64,000 nt of DNA, taken from NCBI RefSeq assembly GCF_001422725.1, contig NZ_LMMA01000023.1:151593-215592 (forward strand), written 5' to 3'. Origin of the DNA: Flavobacterium sp. Leaf82. GTDB lineage: Bacteria > Bacteroidota > Bacteroidia > Flavobacteriales > Flavobacteriaceae. Under the pieces are notes generated by a model. That model was not told where the DNA came from and did not search any database. It worked only from the letters and a program-made list of their open reading frames with translations. Shown piece after piece: positions 53,517 to 62,039 of this stretch. The translations under genes and the position numbers were made by a program. Every line of letters begins with the position of its first letter. Positions within the stretch are counted from its first letter, which is position 1.

Positions 53517-54532
53517 CTAATTTTCTAAGAACTCACTGTCACTTAAAGTTTTCATAAACGCAATAAGATTATTTTTTTCCTCTTCGGTGAGCGGAATTCG
53601 TTTACCATTATTTTTAAAAATCGGATCCAGGTTCCCAGCATCCAAAACCCCATTGTCAAAATAGTTTATAACCGATTCTAAATCAGCAAACTGTCCAAAA
53701 CTTCCATAAGGAGCCGTGTATTCAATGTTTCTTAAAGTAGGAATACGAAAACTCATAAAATCAGAAGGAATGCCTGTTACCCTGCCACGCCCAGCTTCAT
53801 TGGTATCCTTATTTATTGGAAATCCAATATTTCTAAAGCTCTGATCGGTAAACAATTCTCCTGCATGACAGCTGGCGCATTTTTGCTGAAAGGTTTGATA
53901 ACCCTGCAGTTCGCTTGCTGTAAAAGAGACTTCATTTCGTTTTACTTTATCATATTTGCTATTGGCAGAAATTAAAGTATACTCAAACTGCGCAATACTT
54001 TTAAAGATTCTGTCTGGCGTAATGTTCTCATCTCCAAATGCTTTTTTGAACAAATCTTTGTAAACCGCATCATCTTTAATTTTACCAATAACTTCCAAAA
54101 TAGACGAATCCATTTCTTCATGGGTTATAATAGGAACCAGCGGCTGATTTTCTAATTGGAGCTTACTTCCATCCCAATTGTAAAACTTCATAAAAGCTAA
54201 ATTTTGAATGGATGGCGTATTACGAAGTCCGATTCTGCCTTGAATTCCGATGGCTTGTGCATGCCCGTCTGCAAAAGCATTTTCCTGAATATGACAGGTG
54301 GAGCAGGAAATGGTATTATCTGCACTAAACCTTTTTCAGAAAAAAGTTTCTTGCCTAATTCCACACCATATTTAGTAGGCTTATTTTGACTCACAAAAGT
54401 ATTCAGCTCTGGAAACCCCGATGGAATATTTAGTGAGATTTCTGGATTATCAATAGAAATCATATCAGAGTCATCATTGCTGCAAGATGCTGCCAATAAT
54501 GAAAGCAATAGGATACCGATTATTTTTTTCAT
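53517..54532 (-). pseudogene. MbnH-like di-heme cytochrome c peroxidase, split by a frameshift
   Basis: Two frames together encode one ~338-residue CcpA/MauG-type protein. The first (start 54532) has a lipobox (LLAASC) and reaches GKKLFSEKG. There a run of five A residues (T5 at 54332-54336 on the plus strand) would need a sixth to continue as RFSADNTISCSTCHIQENAFADGHAQA...NTPSIQNLAF, containing heme site 1 (CSTCH). The second frame (53517-54191) starts at MKFYNWDG and holds heme site 2 (QQKCASCHAGELF) and the tail LTEEEKNNLIAFMKTLSDSEF. It lies directly downstream of an MbnP gene, the pairing known for MbnH, which converts a Trp of MbnP to kynurenine. A homopolymer slip or sequencing error is equally possible. 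Confidence 0.8.
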
Positions 54533-54553
54533 TATAAATGAGTTTAAAAACAG

Positions 54554-54584
54554 AACCGTCTAACTTGTAAAAATTCAGACGGTT
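54554..54584 (-). terminator. Hairpin between mbnP-like and mbnH-like genes
   Basis: AACCGTCT pairs with AGACGGTT around a 15-base loop; on the minus strand a CTGTTTTTAA tract follows. It may attenuate expression of the peroxidase relative to MbnP. Confidence 0.55.
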
Positions 54585-54597
54585 TTGAAATGTAATT

Positions 54598-55464
54598 TTA
54601 GTTTTCTACGCTTGTAACAGAAAACATTCCCGAGATATCACTTGATCCGTTTCCTCCCAAATTATCAACAAACTTTACCATTTGTGCGGCAGTGTGAATA
54701 TTTGGCGTTGCATTGTCATCCATCCCTGTTCCTGTAGACAATGTAATTGTATTTGTTTTTCCGCTTAACAATTTATCAAAATCTGCCTTAATTTTGATTT
54801 TTGGCGCCTGGCTTCCAACAACTGCATTAGCAGTAAGATTTAAGGTAATATCCCTGTAAGCATTTACGCCCTGGGTATAGTTTGGAGCAGTTCCTGCAAC
54901 TGTGCTTCCGGTATGAATTGACATTGTTTTATTATCAGTATCATAAAAGCCTTCTACTTTTGTAAAACGGTAGCCGCTTCCCCATTCCCACATCATTTCT
55001 GTGTCGTTAGCTCCCGCCGCCGCATAGAAATTAGGAAATCTAACCTGATCTAAAGCATTTTGCTCTGGTTTAATCCCTAAACCAAATTTAATCTGCTTGT
55101 AAGTCCCAGAAGGTATATTACTTAAAACATAACTTAATGAAGCCGTTTTGGCCTGATCGATTACGGTCGCTCCTTTATCCAGATCATTTACGTTGTATGG
55201 AACTTCGTCTCCATTGTCTTTTACAAGACGAATGTTGCTGATTACATATTTAAGCTCCGAGAAATGATGTACTTGTCCTGTCGCAGAAGTATTTGCCGAT
55301 GCTGATGTTGAAGCTGCATTACCCAGCACAATAGTGGTATTTTTGAAAGTATTATTGAATTCCAGTGTTACATTATTTGCCACAGGATTGTCATCATCAC
55401 TTGAACACGATACGAATGCCAAAGAGACTATTGATAATAAAAGGTATTTTTTTAAATTTTGCAT
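54598..55464 (-). CDS. MbnP-like lipoprotein
   Basis: This 288-residue protein has a lipobox (LAFVSC, Cys20). The body has MbnP features: VTLEFNNTF near the start, HHFSELKYVISNIRLVKDNGDEVPY, the core NDTEMMWEWGSGYRFTKVEGFYD (W159 and W161 are candidates for oxidation), and NLTANAVVGSQAPKIKIKADFDKLL. In the characterised system MbnP binds copper after its Trp is oxidised to kynurenine by MbnH. Its neighbours here are an OprC-like copper receptor and a (frameshifted) MbnH-like enzyme, giving a coherent copper operon. Confidence 0.85.
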   Translation of the reverse strand: MQNLKKYLLLSIVSLAFVSCSSDDDNPVANNVTLEFNNTFKNTTIVLGNAASTSASANTSATGQVHHFSELKYVISNIRLVKDNGDEVPYNVNDLDKGATVIDQAKTASLSYVLSNIPSGTYKQIKFGLGIKPEQNALDQVRFPNFYAAAGANDTEMMWEWGSGYRFTKVEGFYDTDNKTMSIHTGSTVAGTAPNYTQGVNAYRDITLNLTANAVVGSQAPKIKIKADFDKLLSGKTNTITLSTGTGMDDNATPNIHTAAQMVKFVDNLGGNGSSDISGMFSVTSVEN

Positions 55465-55522
55465 TTCTTTTGATTTAATTTTTGTAATTCTACTTACTTA
55501 ATTTATGCGGGATAACCAATAA

Positions 55523-55885
55523 TTAAATAGGCGGGGGTACAAAAATCTCAAGGTATGGCTCTAGCAGTTCCAGTTCCTTATAAATTAATACTTTATTAGA
55601 ATTCATAACCTTTACAACACGAATTGTAAAATCAAAATTTGAAAGCAATGCGATGTCAATCTTTTTGCCAATACTGGTAAGCTCCAAATCGACAGGATCT
55701 GATTTTTCTAATTCTTTCTTTAGATGACATTTACCATGACACTGCATTTCTGGCTTTGCCTTGTTTACACAAAATTCCTGTTCAATATTTTTCTGATTGA
55801 GTTTAAAGTGCACAATAATCAATCCCTGCTGAAAAGAAACCAGCAGAAACAACATTGTCATTGTGAAACTAAAAACTTTTTTCAT
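55523..55885 (-). CDS. Small CxGxC periplasmic/membrane protein (copy 1)
   Basis: The 120-residue protein has an N-terminal hydrophobic segment, then FKLNQKNIEQEFCVNKAKPEMQCHGKCHLKKELEK. It shares with the protein at 59112-59489 the pattern KLNQK-x-I, CV, then C-x-G-x-C-x-L-x-K. The C-terminus is Pro-rich (IFVPPPI). It lies five bases before the OprC-like receptor stop in the same operon. The Cys/His spacing suggests metal binding. No named family is recalled. Confidence 0.75.
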   Translation of the reverse strand: MKKVFSFTMTMLFLLVSFQQGLIIVHFKLNQKNIEQEFCVNKAKPEMQCHGKCHLKKELEKSDPVDLELTSIGKKIDIALLSNFDFTIRVVKVMNSNKVLIYKELELLEPYLEIFVPPPI

Positions 55886-55890
55886 TTTTA

Positions 55891-57870
55891 TTAGAAGTTG
55901 AATTTTAAAGACGTGAAAATATTACGTCCCATTCTGGGAATATTTCCCCAGTCGGCATAAGTGCTGTAATATTCGTTTAATAAATTCTCTGCCCCGACTT
56001 GCACAACAGTTTTTATTTTATTGATTTTGAAACTATAATTTGCAGAAATATTCCAGATTGTATAGGCTGAAGTTAAATCTTCTCCATATTCCGGGCTGTA
56101 ATTAATCTGTTCAAAATCACCATTTACAGAAGTCTGTATTCCGAAATTTTTATGCATAAAATGAAGCGAAGTCTGATAACTAAGTGGACGAATAAAAGGC
56201 AGATTCCCTCCTTTATCATCCATGCCGCGTGCGTATGTAAGTGTTCCTTTCCAATGTAAATGCGGCAAAATATCATAACTTGCATTCATCGACATATTTA
56301 AAAGTGTGGCATAATCTAGTGAAGTATACCCTTTTACACCAACAGATTGATAGTTCATCGGACTTCCCATACTTAAAACTCTTCCAATGATATAATTCTC
56401 AATGTAGAAGTAATTAATTTTTCCCTGAATACTTAATCTCTCGTTTTTAAAACCTGCGCTTGCATTTCCTTCATACGAAATTTCATTTTTCAAATTCGGA
56501 TTTCCGATATAATCGTAACGATCAAAACTATTGTAGATATAATATCCGTAACCTTCAGAAACCGAAGGTGCTCTGTGTCCGTAACCCGTTCCAATAGAGA
56601 AATTAAAATGATCAATATCCAGATTATAACCTGCGTGAAGACTCGGTAAAAATCTTGTTTGTTCCTGCGGTGCGCCGGGATGAAAAATCCAATTGAATTC
56701 TACGTATTTCGAGTAATTGTAATTTACCCCCAAAGAACCTCCTAAATTCACCTGACTTTTATCTGAAAGATCCCAGGAATTATTCATAGATAATCCTGCA
56801 TAACGAGTCGTAACCCACGGCCAGCTGTAAGCAAACATGGTTCTATTGCTTCGATCCTGGGGATACATTCTCATTTCTGCAATCGACAAATTATCGTAAG
56901 CATTCAACTGTATTTCAGACGAATAATTATTTCTTTTTGCATTTGCTTTAGAAACCAATCCGTAAGTTGTACTCCAGCCCGGCATATCCATATGAACTAG
57001 GTTTTCAGGACGGGTCGTATCATCCATATAATGCTCAATTGCATTAAAATATATTTTTGTATCGACAACTTTTATTAATCCTTCTTCAAATAATTGTTTA
57101 TAAGAAGCCGATGTAATCAGCGCGCGTGAAAGCGATAGATCCATTGGTAATGCAGGATAGCCGACATCTTTTGCCATATCAAAAATAGCATCGAGTCTTA
57201 CCGCCGATAAATCACTTGTTTTATAAGCGAAACCTAATGAAGTGTTGAACTTTTTATATTGTGAATGTCTTACTAGGTCATTATTTCCATCATAATAATC
57301 GTCTGCTTTTCGATAGGAAATACTTCCATCGGCTACAAATTTTTCGCCCGAATAAGAGACATTTCCAAGATTAAAAAACTGTTTATTATTAAATTCAAAT
57401 CCAGTTTGGTAGGCACCGTTCCATTTTTTAGCGAGACCAAACGGCGTGCTTTTTCTTTTTAAATCGATACTTCCCGCGACAGTTGCACCGTGAAGACTTC
57501 CTTCCTGCCCCGACTTTATATCAATTGTCGAAAGATTATTGCTTTCTACATAAGACGTTATCGGATCCATTTTATCGGTACAGGCACCAAAAACGTGCAT
57601 TCCGTCAATGGTAACCGTAGAGCGTTCGCTGCTCATATTATTTAGCAGTGGTTCCCAAGCATAAGCGCCACGTTTTATGAAACTGATATTATCTGATGAT
57701 GACAAAAATTCATCAACTGAAACAGCCATTTTCATTTCGGTTTCTATTTTCTTTTTGGCTGCGCTCTTTACTTGTACTTCTTCTAAATTTTTAATGCTGT
57801 CTTGATGTGCATGTGTGTTTTGAGCTGTTACTGACAATCCCAAAAAAAGTAACATTATTATATATTTCAT
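55891..57870 (-). CDS. OprC-like TonB-dependent copper receptor
   Basis: ATG 57870 (MKYIIMLLFLGLSVTAQ) gives a proper signal peptide; the frame extends 11 codons more without support. The 659-residue protein has a plug with RGAYAWEPLLNNMSSERSTVTIDGMHVFGACTDKMDP. The C-TDK-M segment (C97, M101) matches the CxxxM copper-binding motif of Pseudomonas OprC, and a later VHMDMPGW supplies the His/Met pair. A 22-strand-type barrel ends FTSLKFNF. It should import copper into the periplasm and is co-transcribed with MbnP-like and YtkA-like lipoprotein genes. Confidence 0.88.
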   Translation of the reverse strand: MKYIIMLLFLGLSVTAQNTHAHQDSIKNLEEVQVKSAAKKKIETEMKMAVSVDEFLSSSDNISFIKRGAYAWEPLLNNMSSERSTVTIDGMHVFGACTDKMDPITSYVESNNLSTIDIKSGQEGSLHGATVAGSIDLKRKSTPFGLAKKWNGAYQTGFEFNNKQFFNLGNVSYSGEKFVADGSISYRKADDYYDGNNDLVRHSQYKKFNTSLGFAYKTSDLSAVRLDAIFDMAKDVGYPALPMDLSLSRALITSASYKQLFEEGLIKVVDTKIYFNAIEHYMDDTTRPENLVHMDMPGWSTTYGLVSKANAKRNNYSSEIQLNAYDNLSIAEMRMYPQDRSNRTMFAYSWPWVTTRYAGLSMNNSWDLSDKSQVNLGGSLGVNYNYSKYVEFNWIFHPGAPQEQTRFLPSLHAGYNLDIDHFNFSIGTGYGHRAPSVSEGYGYYIYNSFDRYDYIGNPNLKNEISYEGNASAGFKNERLSIQGKINYFYIENYIIGRVLSMGSPMNYQSVGVKGYTSLDYATLLNMSMNASYDILPHLHWKGTLTYARGMDDKGGNLPFIRPLSYQTSLHFMHKNFGIQTSVNGDFEQINYSPEYGEDLTSAYTIWNISANYSFKINKIKTVVQVGAENLLNEYYSTYADWGNIPRMGRNIFTSLKFNF

Positions 57871-57874
57871 GTTT

Positions 57875-58798
57875 TTAGAATAATGTATCAATATAAAGTT
57901 CACTTTTTACACCTTCAACTCCCGGCGTAAAATCTGTTGGAACTACAGTTCCTTTGATAATCAGTCCATTTTGATTCATCATAATTAAATTCAATGTCCA
58001 GTTTCCTGTCATGGTATAATTGACAACTCCGTGGTACAAACCATCATTTTGCTGCGTCAGATCCTGATTGTTTGGCGAAGAGTGATTTCCCATTGATGGT
58101 TCAGGCATTCTTGGATCTAATTTTAAAGTGTAACCGCTTACTTCTGAATAAGAAAATTGAGAAGCATCCGGAAAAGTTCCCGCTGCATTGGCTGGTTTAT
58201 TATATTTATAAATACCTGCAGTTAATTTATTTTCTGAAACGGTTGGTTTTTGGGGGGCAACTAACGCAATACTATATTGTTGGTTATCTTTTCCTGTAAA
58301 AGTTGTCATGTTGAGATTTTTGTTGCTCTGTTTAGCCACAGACACATCTTTATTAATCTCATATTTCTGATTATCAGCGGTAAAACTTACATATAATTTC
58401 CAGCTGTCTGGTGTAACACTCTCACTAGTAAATACGGAATATCCAGCGAAATATTTATTGACCGCATCGTATTGAAGATTATACTGGTGCGGACAGGAAG
58501 TTTTGCTTCCATCAGCGGCAGTCATAATGGGTAAAAAAGTTACTTCCGATGTACTTATGTTCTGACTGGTCTGTGTATTAGTAATTTTTAAATGAAGCTC
58601 ATTATAACCTTTATAAAAAGTACCGTTTAAAGCTTCAATACTGATTTTATAGTTACCGCTTGTAAAGGAAACGGTTTCTCTAAACTCATAATATTCAGAA
58701 ACTTCAGAGCCTATTTCGGCTTCGTAATCTGTTTTATCAATTGTGCAGGAGGTAATCACACTAAATAATGCAATGACTAGAAATTTAAAAGATTTCAT
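57875..58798 (-). CDS. Lipoprotein with YtkA/FixH-like domains
   Basis: This 307-residue protein has a lipobox (VITSC). Two immunoglobulin-like halves show FixH/YtkA traits: YNELHLKITNTQT...VTFLPIMTAADGSKTSCPHQY, and LDPRMPEPSMGNHSSPNNQDL...DGLYHGVVNYTMTGNWTLNLIMM. The Met/His-rich loops (MPEPSMGNH) are typical of copper-handling proteins. The stop is four bases before the receptor ATG, so it heads the operon 58798 to 53517. Confidence 0.8.
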   Translation of the reverse strand: MKSFKFLVIALFSVITSCTIDKTDYEAEIGSEVSEYYEFRETVSFTSGNYKISIEALNGTFYKGYNELHLKITNTQTSQNISTSEVTFLPIMTAADGSKTSCPHQYNLQYDAVNKYFAGYSVFTSESVTPDSWKLYVSFTADNQKYEINKDVSVAKQSNKNLNMTTFTGKDNQQYSIALVAPQKPTVSENKLTAGIYKYNKPANAAGTFPDASQFSYSEVSGYTLKLDPRMPEPSMGNHSSPNNQDLTQQNDGLYHGVVNYTMTGNWTLNLIMMNQNGLIIKGTVVPTDFTPGVEGVKSELYIDTLF

Positions 58799-59111
58799 TG
58801 GTAATGAATGTTAGAAAACTGTTTAAAATACAGCGCAAAACGACTAGATTTAGAAAATAAAAACAAGCCAAAGTGCTGCGAAATTTGAGTATGTTTAATT
58901 GAAAATACAGTTAAAGTATATTTTCAAAACAGTAATTCGATCAACAGTTTCTGTAGTAAAAAAGATAGTATGAATAAAAACAGCTTTTTTCTATAAGCTC
59001 AATTCTTGTAATAAATTCATATATAGTAATATGAAAATACGTGACACTCTTTTGAATTATTGGATACTTACAATGAAATCAACTTTTTAAAATTGAAACT
59101 GAAATATTGAT
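58799..59111. other. Upstream region of the copper operon; no gene
   Basis: 313 bases of A/T-rich sequence lie between the operon start and the second CxGxC gene. No clear -7 box or coding frame was seen. Confidence 0.3.
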
Positions 59112-59489
59112 CTATACCAACCAGAGCGGAGGGTGAAAAGTAAGATTAGAAGCCTTTATAGGTTTCTTTTCAAATAAAATAAAAGTATTTTCTTTTGAAT
59201 CAATAAAAGGAACAATATCAAAGTTTACTTCAGAAGCACTTTGAACATAAACAAGCTCTAATTTATCTTTTAGGCTGTCCTGCATTTTTCTTTCGTTATC
59301 AGAATATTTTTTGATACTTTTTTGCAGTTCACAACGACCATTACAGCTGTTGAATGCTAATTTACGCTGTACACAAATAGTTTTGGCTATCTCTTTCTGA
59401 TTGAGTTTGAATGAAGCATATACAAACAGGCTCCCAAATGATGGGGATAAAATTAAAATAGAAAGTACTATGATGATTAATCTTTTCAA
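59112..59489 (-). CDS. Small CxGxC periplasmic/membrane protein (copy 2)
   Basis: This 125-residue protein has a hydrophobic leader (LIIIVLSILILSPSFGSLFVYA), then FKLNQKEIAKTICVQRKLAFNSCNGRCELQKSIKK. It shares the KLNQK-x-I ... CV ... CxGxC-x-L-x-K pattern with copy 1. The rest is charged, and the protein ends FHPPLWLV. It is monocistronic and reads toward the copper operon. The (CT)26 tract lies about 200 bases upstream of its start. Confidence 0.7.
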   Translation of the reverse strand: MKRLIIIVLSILILSPSFGSLFVYASFKLNQKEIAKTICVQRKLAFNSCNGRCELQKSIKKYSDNERKMQDSLKDKLELVYVQSASEVNFDIVPFIDSKENTFILFEKKPIKASNLTFHPPLWLV

Positions 59490-59688
59490 CTGCTTGTTAT
59501 GTATTTAAGCAATATAAAAAACTTATTTTTTTTTTCACTCAGATCAAATTATCTAAAGATTTGATTAAATGGATGAACCTAACATAGTTTAGACTGTATT
59601 AATAAATATAAGAAGATCAATACAAGGTATCTGATTATTTGATTTGTATAGCCTCTTACTTTGTAAAAAAAACTAAAAATTTACTAAA

Positions 59689-59747
<59 letters not shown>

Positions 59748-59837
59748 CCTTTTTTGAGTATTATTGTGAAATTTATGTTTGATAAAGAGCCAAGTGCAAA
59801 TGGAAAATATTTTTTAGAAAATTAAGGGTCAGTCTTA

Positions 59838-59853
59838 TGGCACAACTATTGCA
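59838..59853 (+). promoter_or_regulatory. Sigma-54 promoter 2
   Basis: TGGCAC-AACTA-TTGCA fits the -24/-12 consensus fully; the ATG at 59884 is 31 bases downstream. The layout equals that at 41135-41187. Confidence 0.82.
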
Positions 59854-59883
59854 CTATTAAGTTAAACATAAAATATGATAAAG

Positions 59884-59964
59884 ATGCACAATAGACTTAA
59901 TTGCTGGAAATGTGTTGTAATGCTTACTGGATTAATGGGCTTTGTTACTGTTTTTTCACTATAA
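59884..59964 (+). CDS. CWKC micropeptide gene 2 (26 residues)
   Basis: ATG 59884 (an in-frame ATG three codons upstream is possible) opens MHNRLNCWKC, a short hydrophobic stretch (VVMLTGLMGFVTVFS) and a stop. It is paralogous to 41187-41270, with conserved start, CWKC, LTG and MGFV. The third-position differences between the copies (for example CTA/CTT, TGT/TGC, AGG/AGA) indicate selection on the protein rather than on RNA. Sigma-54 control and a private terminator are shared. The function is unknown. Confidence 0.77.
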   Translation: MHNRLNCWKCVVMLTGLMGFVTVFSL

Positions 59965-59981
59965 ATTTTTAACACAGGAAT

Positions 59982-60016
59982 AGAGTTGCAAATCCGTAGT
60001 TTGCAACTCTTATTTG
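59982..60016. terminator. Terminator hairpin between micropeptide and response regulator
   Basis: AGAGTTGCAAA pairs perfectly with TTTGCAACTCT around a 7-base loop; the T-tracts are short on both sides. It is probably shared by the convergent genes. Confidence 0.8.
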
Positions 60017-60054
60017 TGAATGGTAAATTATTAATTTCACTTTTTAAGTTTTAT

Positions 60055-60726
60055 TTAGATTTCCTCGGCCATAAAACCAATGCCCCTGACGGTTCTCAGC
60101 CTTTTATCATCTGCAGTAACACGAAGCTTTTTTCTAATGCTACTCATAAAAACATCAATAATACTTGTGTCGTATTCATAATCTATACCCCATACTTCCC
60201 GTATAATGTCGACTCGGGAACATACTTCCCCTTTATTCCGCACAAGATAAGCCAGCAGCAGAAATTCTTTACGTGTCAGCAGTACCTCCCTGTTGGCTTT
60301 TAACACTTTACAGCTGCTCATTTTTATAGTGATATCAGAGAGTGAATATTCCCGCTCTGATTTTTTTTGCCCTTTTTTTTCATAGACCATAATCCTTGAT
60401 AGCAGTTCGCCGCGGGTAAACGGCTTTTTTATATAATCATTGGCACCGCACTCCAGACCTATAATGGTATCTTCAAGGTAGTCCTTTGCTGTGAGAAAAA
60501 TTATAGGTGTATGGATATCAGATACTCGTATTGCCTGGCACACTTCCATGCCTGAAGCTGATGGCAGTATCCAGCTTAGCAGTATAACGTCATAGTTTCT
60601 TGTTGTTGCCCGAAGAACTCCTTCCTGACCGTCTTCGGCAGTATGGACAAAATGTCCTTCGTCCTCAAGCCCAAGACGCAGAAAATTTACATTTTTTGGC
60701 TGGTTATCAATTATGAGAATATTCAT
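60055..60726 (-). CDS. Orphan OmpR-family response regulator lacking the phosphoacceptor Asp
   Basis: The start is ATG 60726; the longer frame uses a TTG two codons earlier. The ~223-residue protein has a receiver domain with Lys in KKPF (NDYIKKPFTRGELLSRI). At the phosphorylation position it reads VILLSWILPSASG, so Ser replaces Asp, and the N-terminal acidic pair is reduced (IIDNQ). The DNA-binding wing is intact (LTRKEFLLLAYLVRNKGEVCSRVDIIREVW ... LRTVRGIGF). No kinase gene is adjacent. It probably acts without phosphorylation, as other atypical OmpR proteins do. Confidence 0.9.
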   Translation of the reverse strand: MNILIIDNQPKNVNFLRLGLEDEGHFVHTAEDGQEGVLRATTRNYDVILLSWILPSASGMEVCQAIRVSDIHTPIIFLTAKDYLEDTIIGLECGANDYIKKPFTRGELLSRIMVYEKKGQKKSEREYSLSDITIKMSSCKVLKANREVLLTRKEFLLLAYLVRNKGEVCSRVDIIREVWGIDYEYDTSIIDVFMSSIRKKLRVTADDKRLRTVRGIGFMAEEI

Positions 60727-61018
60727 TATCAAGTAGTTAATTACTGGTTAGGGATTTGATGAGAATCCTATATAATAAGGTTAATTTTGAAAGTCAGATT
60801 AACTGGAAATGCAATTAATCTGCTTATATAAAAATCTAAGCGCAGCCTTTTAATTTGAATTCATTTTAATTACTACTATAATAAAATTGTACAGGCGGAA
60901 AACAGAAAACAAAATGTCCCTGCCGTACGTCAATAGAAAATTGCAGCATTAATATCATACTGTAACTTTGATCAATGCCTTGTGGGGCACCGAGAAAAAA
61001 AATGGAAAGTTTTTTTGG

Positions 61019-61357
61019 CTATGCTTCAGCGCTGCCTATCTGCGGGGGCTGCCATATGCAGCTAAGGTAATAAGATGAAAAGGATTCATATGAGTTTGAA
61101 GTACCTCCCTTAAATTGAAAAGTAAAATAAAAAAAAAGTTCATTTATCTCTGTAAGAGCAACAGCTCCTTTGCAGCTTGCACACTGGCAAAACGAACAGC
61201 AAACAGCTTTGTGGTTATGATCGCTGCTTTTTTGATGAGAAACCATGTCCTGCTGAACATGAACGGGACGATCAATGTCTCCACATGAAATCAACAGTAA
61301 TGTCAGTAGACGTACTGCCAGTAAAATTACAAAAATAGATCTTTGATAGCTCATCAT
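61019..61357 (-). CDS. DUF6660-like Cys/His-rich envelope protein (paralogue 3)
   Basis: This 112-residue protein (ATG 61357 or 61354) has a hydrophobic leader ending LLLISC, a His-rich segment (HQKSSDHNHKAV), the Cys cluster CCSFCQCASCKG and the tail SCIWQPPQIG. The tail and Cys cluster match the two other family members (37154, 41753). The leader could be a lipobox. A metal-binding role is inferred from composition and neighbours, including the His-rich protein just upstream. Confidence 0.75.
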   Translation of the reverse strand: MMSYQRSIFVILLAVRLLTLLLISCGDIDRPVHVQQDMVSHQKSSDHNHKAVCCSFCQCASCKGAVALTEINELFFYFTFQFKGGTSNSYESFSSYYLSCIWQPPQIGSAEA

Positions 61358-61469
61358 TGTAAATCTACAAAAAAACTGGATACATTAAAAGTAAATATTA
61401 TTTAAAACAAAATCTTCAAGAAAGCCCAGTGGTTTGAAAAAGTATATCTGTTCATAATAATGCCACTGC

Positions 61470-61508
61470 AAAAAAAACGCCCCCTGCCATCAATAGACAA
61501 GGGACGTT
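61470..61508 (-). terminator. Terminator of the His-rich gene
   Basis: On the minus strand AACGTCCC pairs with GGGGCGTT (one G-T), followed by eight T residues. Confidence 0.7.
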
Positions 61509-61524
61509 ATAAACATCTTGGGGA

Positions 61525-61710
61525 TTATTTGTTTTTTTTGTGGTGCTCACCTTCTTGATGGTGCTCTTTCTCCTTGTGGTGCTCATCCTCGTCATGATGC
61601 TCAGGATGATTTTTTCCTGCTTCCCCTTCGTGGTGCTCAGGATGCGTGTGATGCTCCTTATGTTTGTCATGTTCCGGGTGGTCGTGTCCTTCTTTTTCCT
61701 TCGTGCTCAT
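61525..61710 (-). CDS. His-rich 61-residue protein
   Basis: The whole chain is His, Glu, Lys and Asp (HDHPEHDKHKEHHTHPEHHEGE..., about one third His). HPEH recurs three times, and there is no hydrophobic segment, so it is cytoplasmic and probably disordered. It resembles Hpn-like metal-storage peptides in composition only. It should bind Ni, Zn, Co or Cu ions. A terminator follows 17 bases past the stop, so it is a single-gene unit within the metal region. Confidence 0.7.
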   Translation of the reverse strand: MSTKEKEGHDHPEHDKHKEHHTHPEHHEGEAGKNHPEHHDEDEHHKEKEHHQEGEHHKKNK

Positions 61711-62039
61711 AATAAATAATTTTTAATTAATAATATCAATACCGTGTTTTGACCAATATTATTAGGGCTCAACGATATTCTTTACACTAAATTACCTCAA
61801 TAAAATAAGTGATTACTTAGGATTACCTTAAGATTAAATGAATAACAAAATATTAAGATTTTACAGCTAAGCAATTTTCAATCTTTGGGTATTGTAAATG
61901 ATTTTAAATTTCAGAAGGAACGCTCGCTGGAAAATAATTAATACCTTTAATTAAAAGTAAGAAATAAAGTTTTTGCATATTTCTACGAAATCATTGTAAA
62001 GCAATGATCGAAACGTAACGTAATTTCAATAATTTTTAT
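61711..62039. other. Gap upstream of the PAP2 gene
   Basis: No gene. ATCATTG-TAAAG-CAATGAT (61990-62008) is a perfect inverted repeat 32 bases before the ATG at 62040 and could be an operator. Confidence 0.35.

Noticed and set aside
54570..54600. AAATTCAG element between the MbnP-like and MbnH-like genes as a fifth regulator site
   Set aside because: The second half-site does not match; the sequence is explained by a terminator-like hairpin.
61518..61712. Plus-strand frame over the His-rich gene
   Set aside because: It is the complement of the His codons; the minus frame has its own start, stop and terminator.
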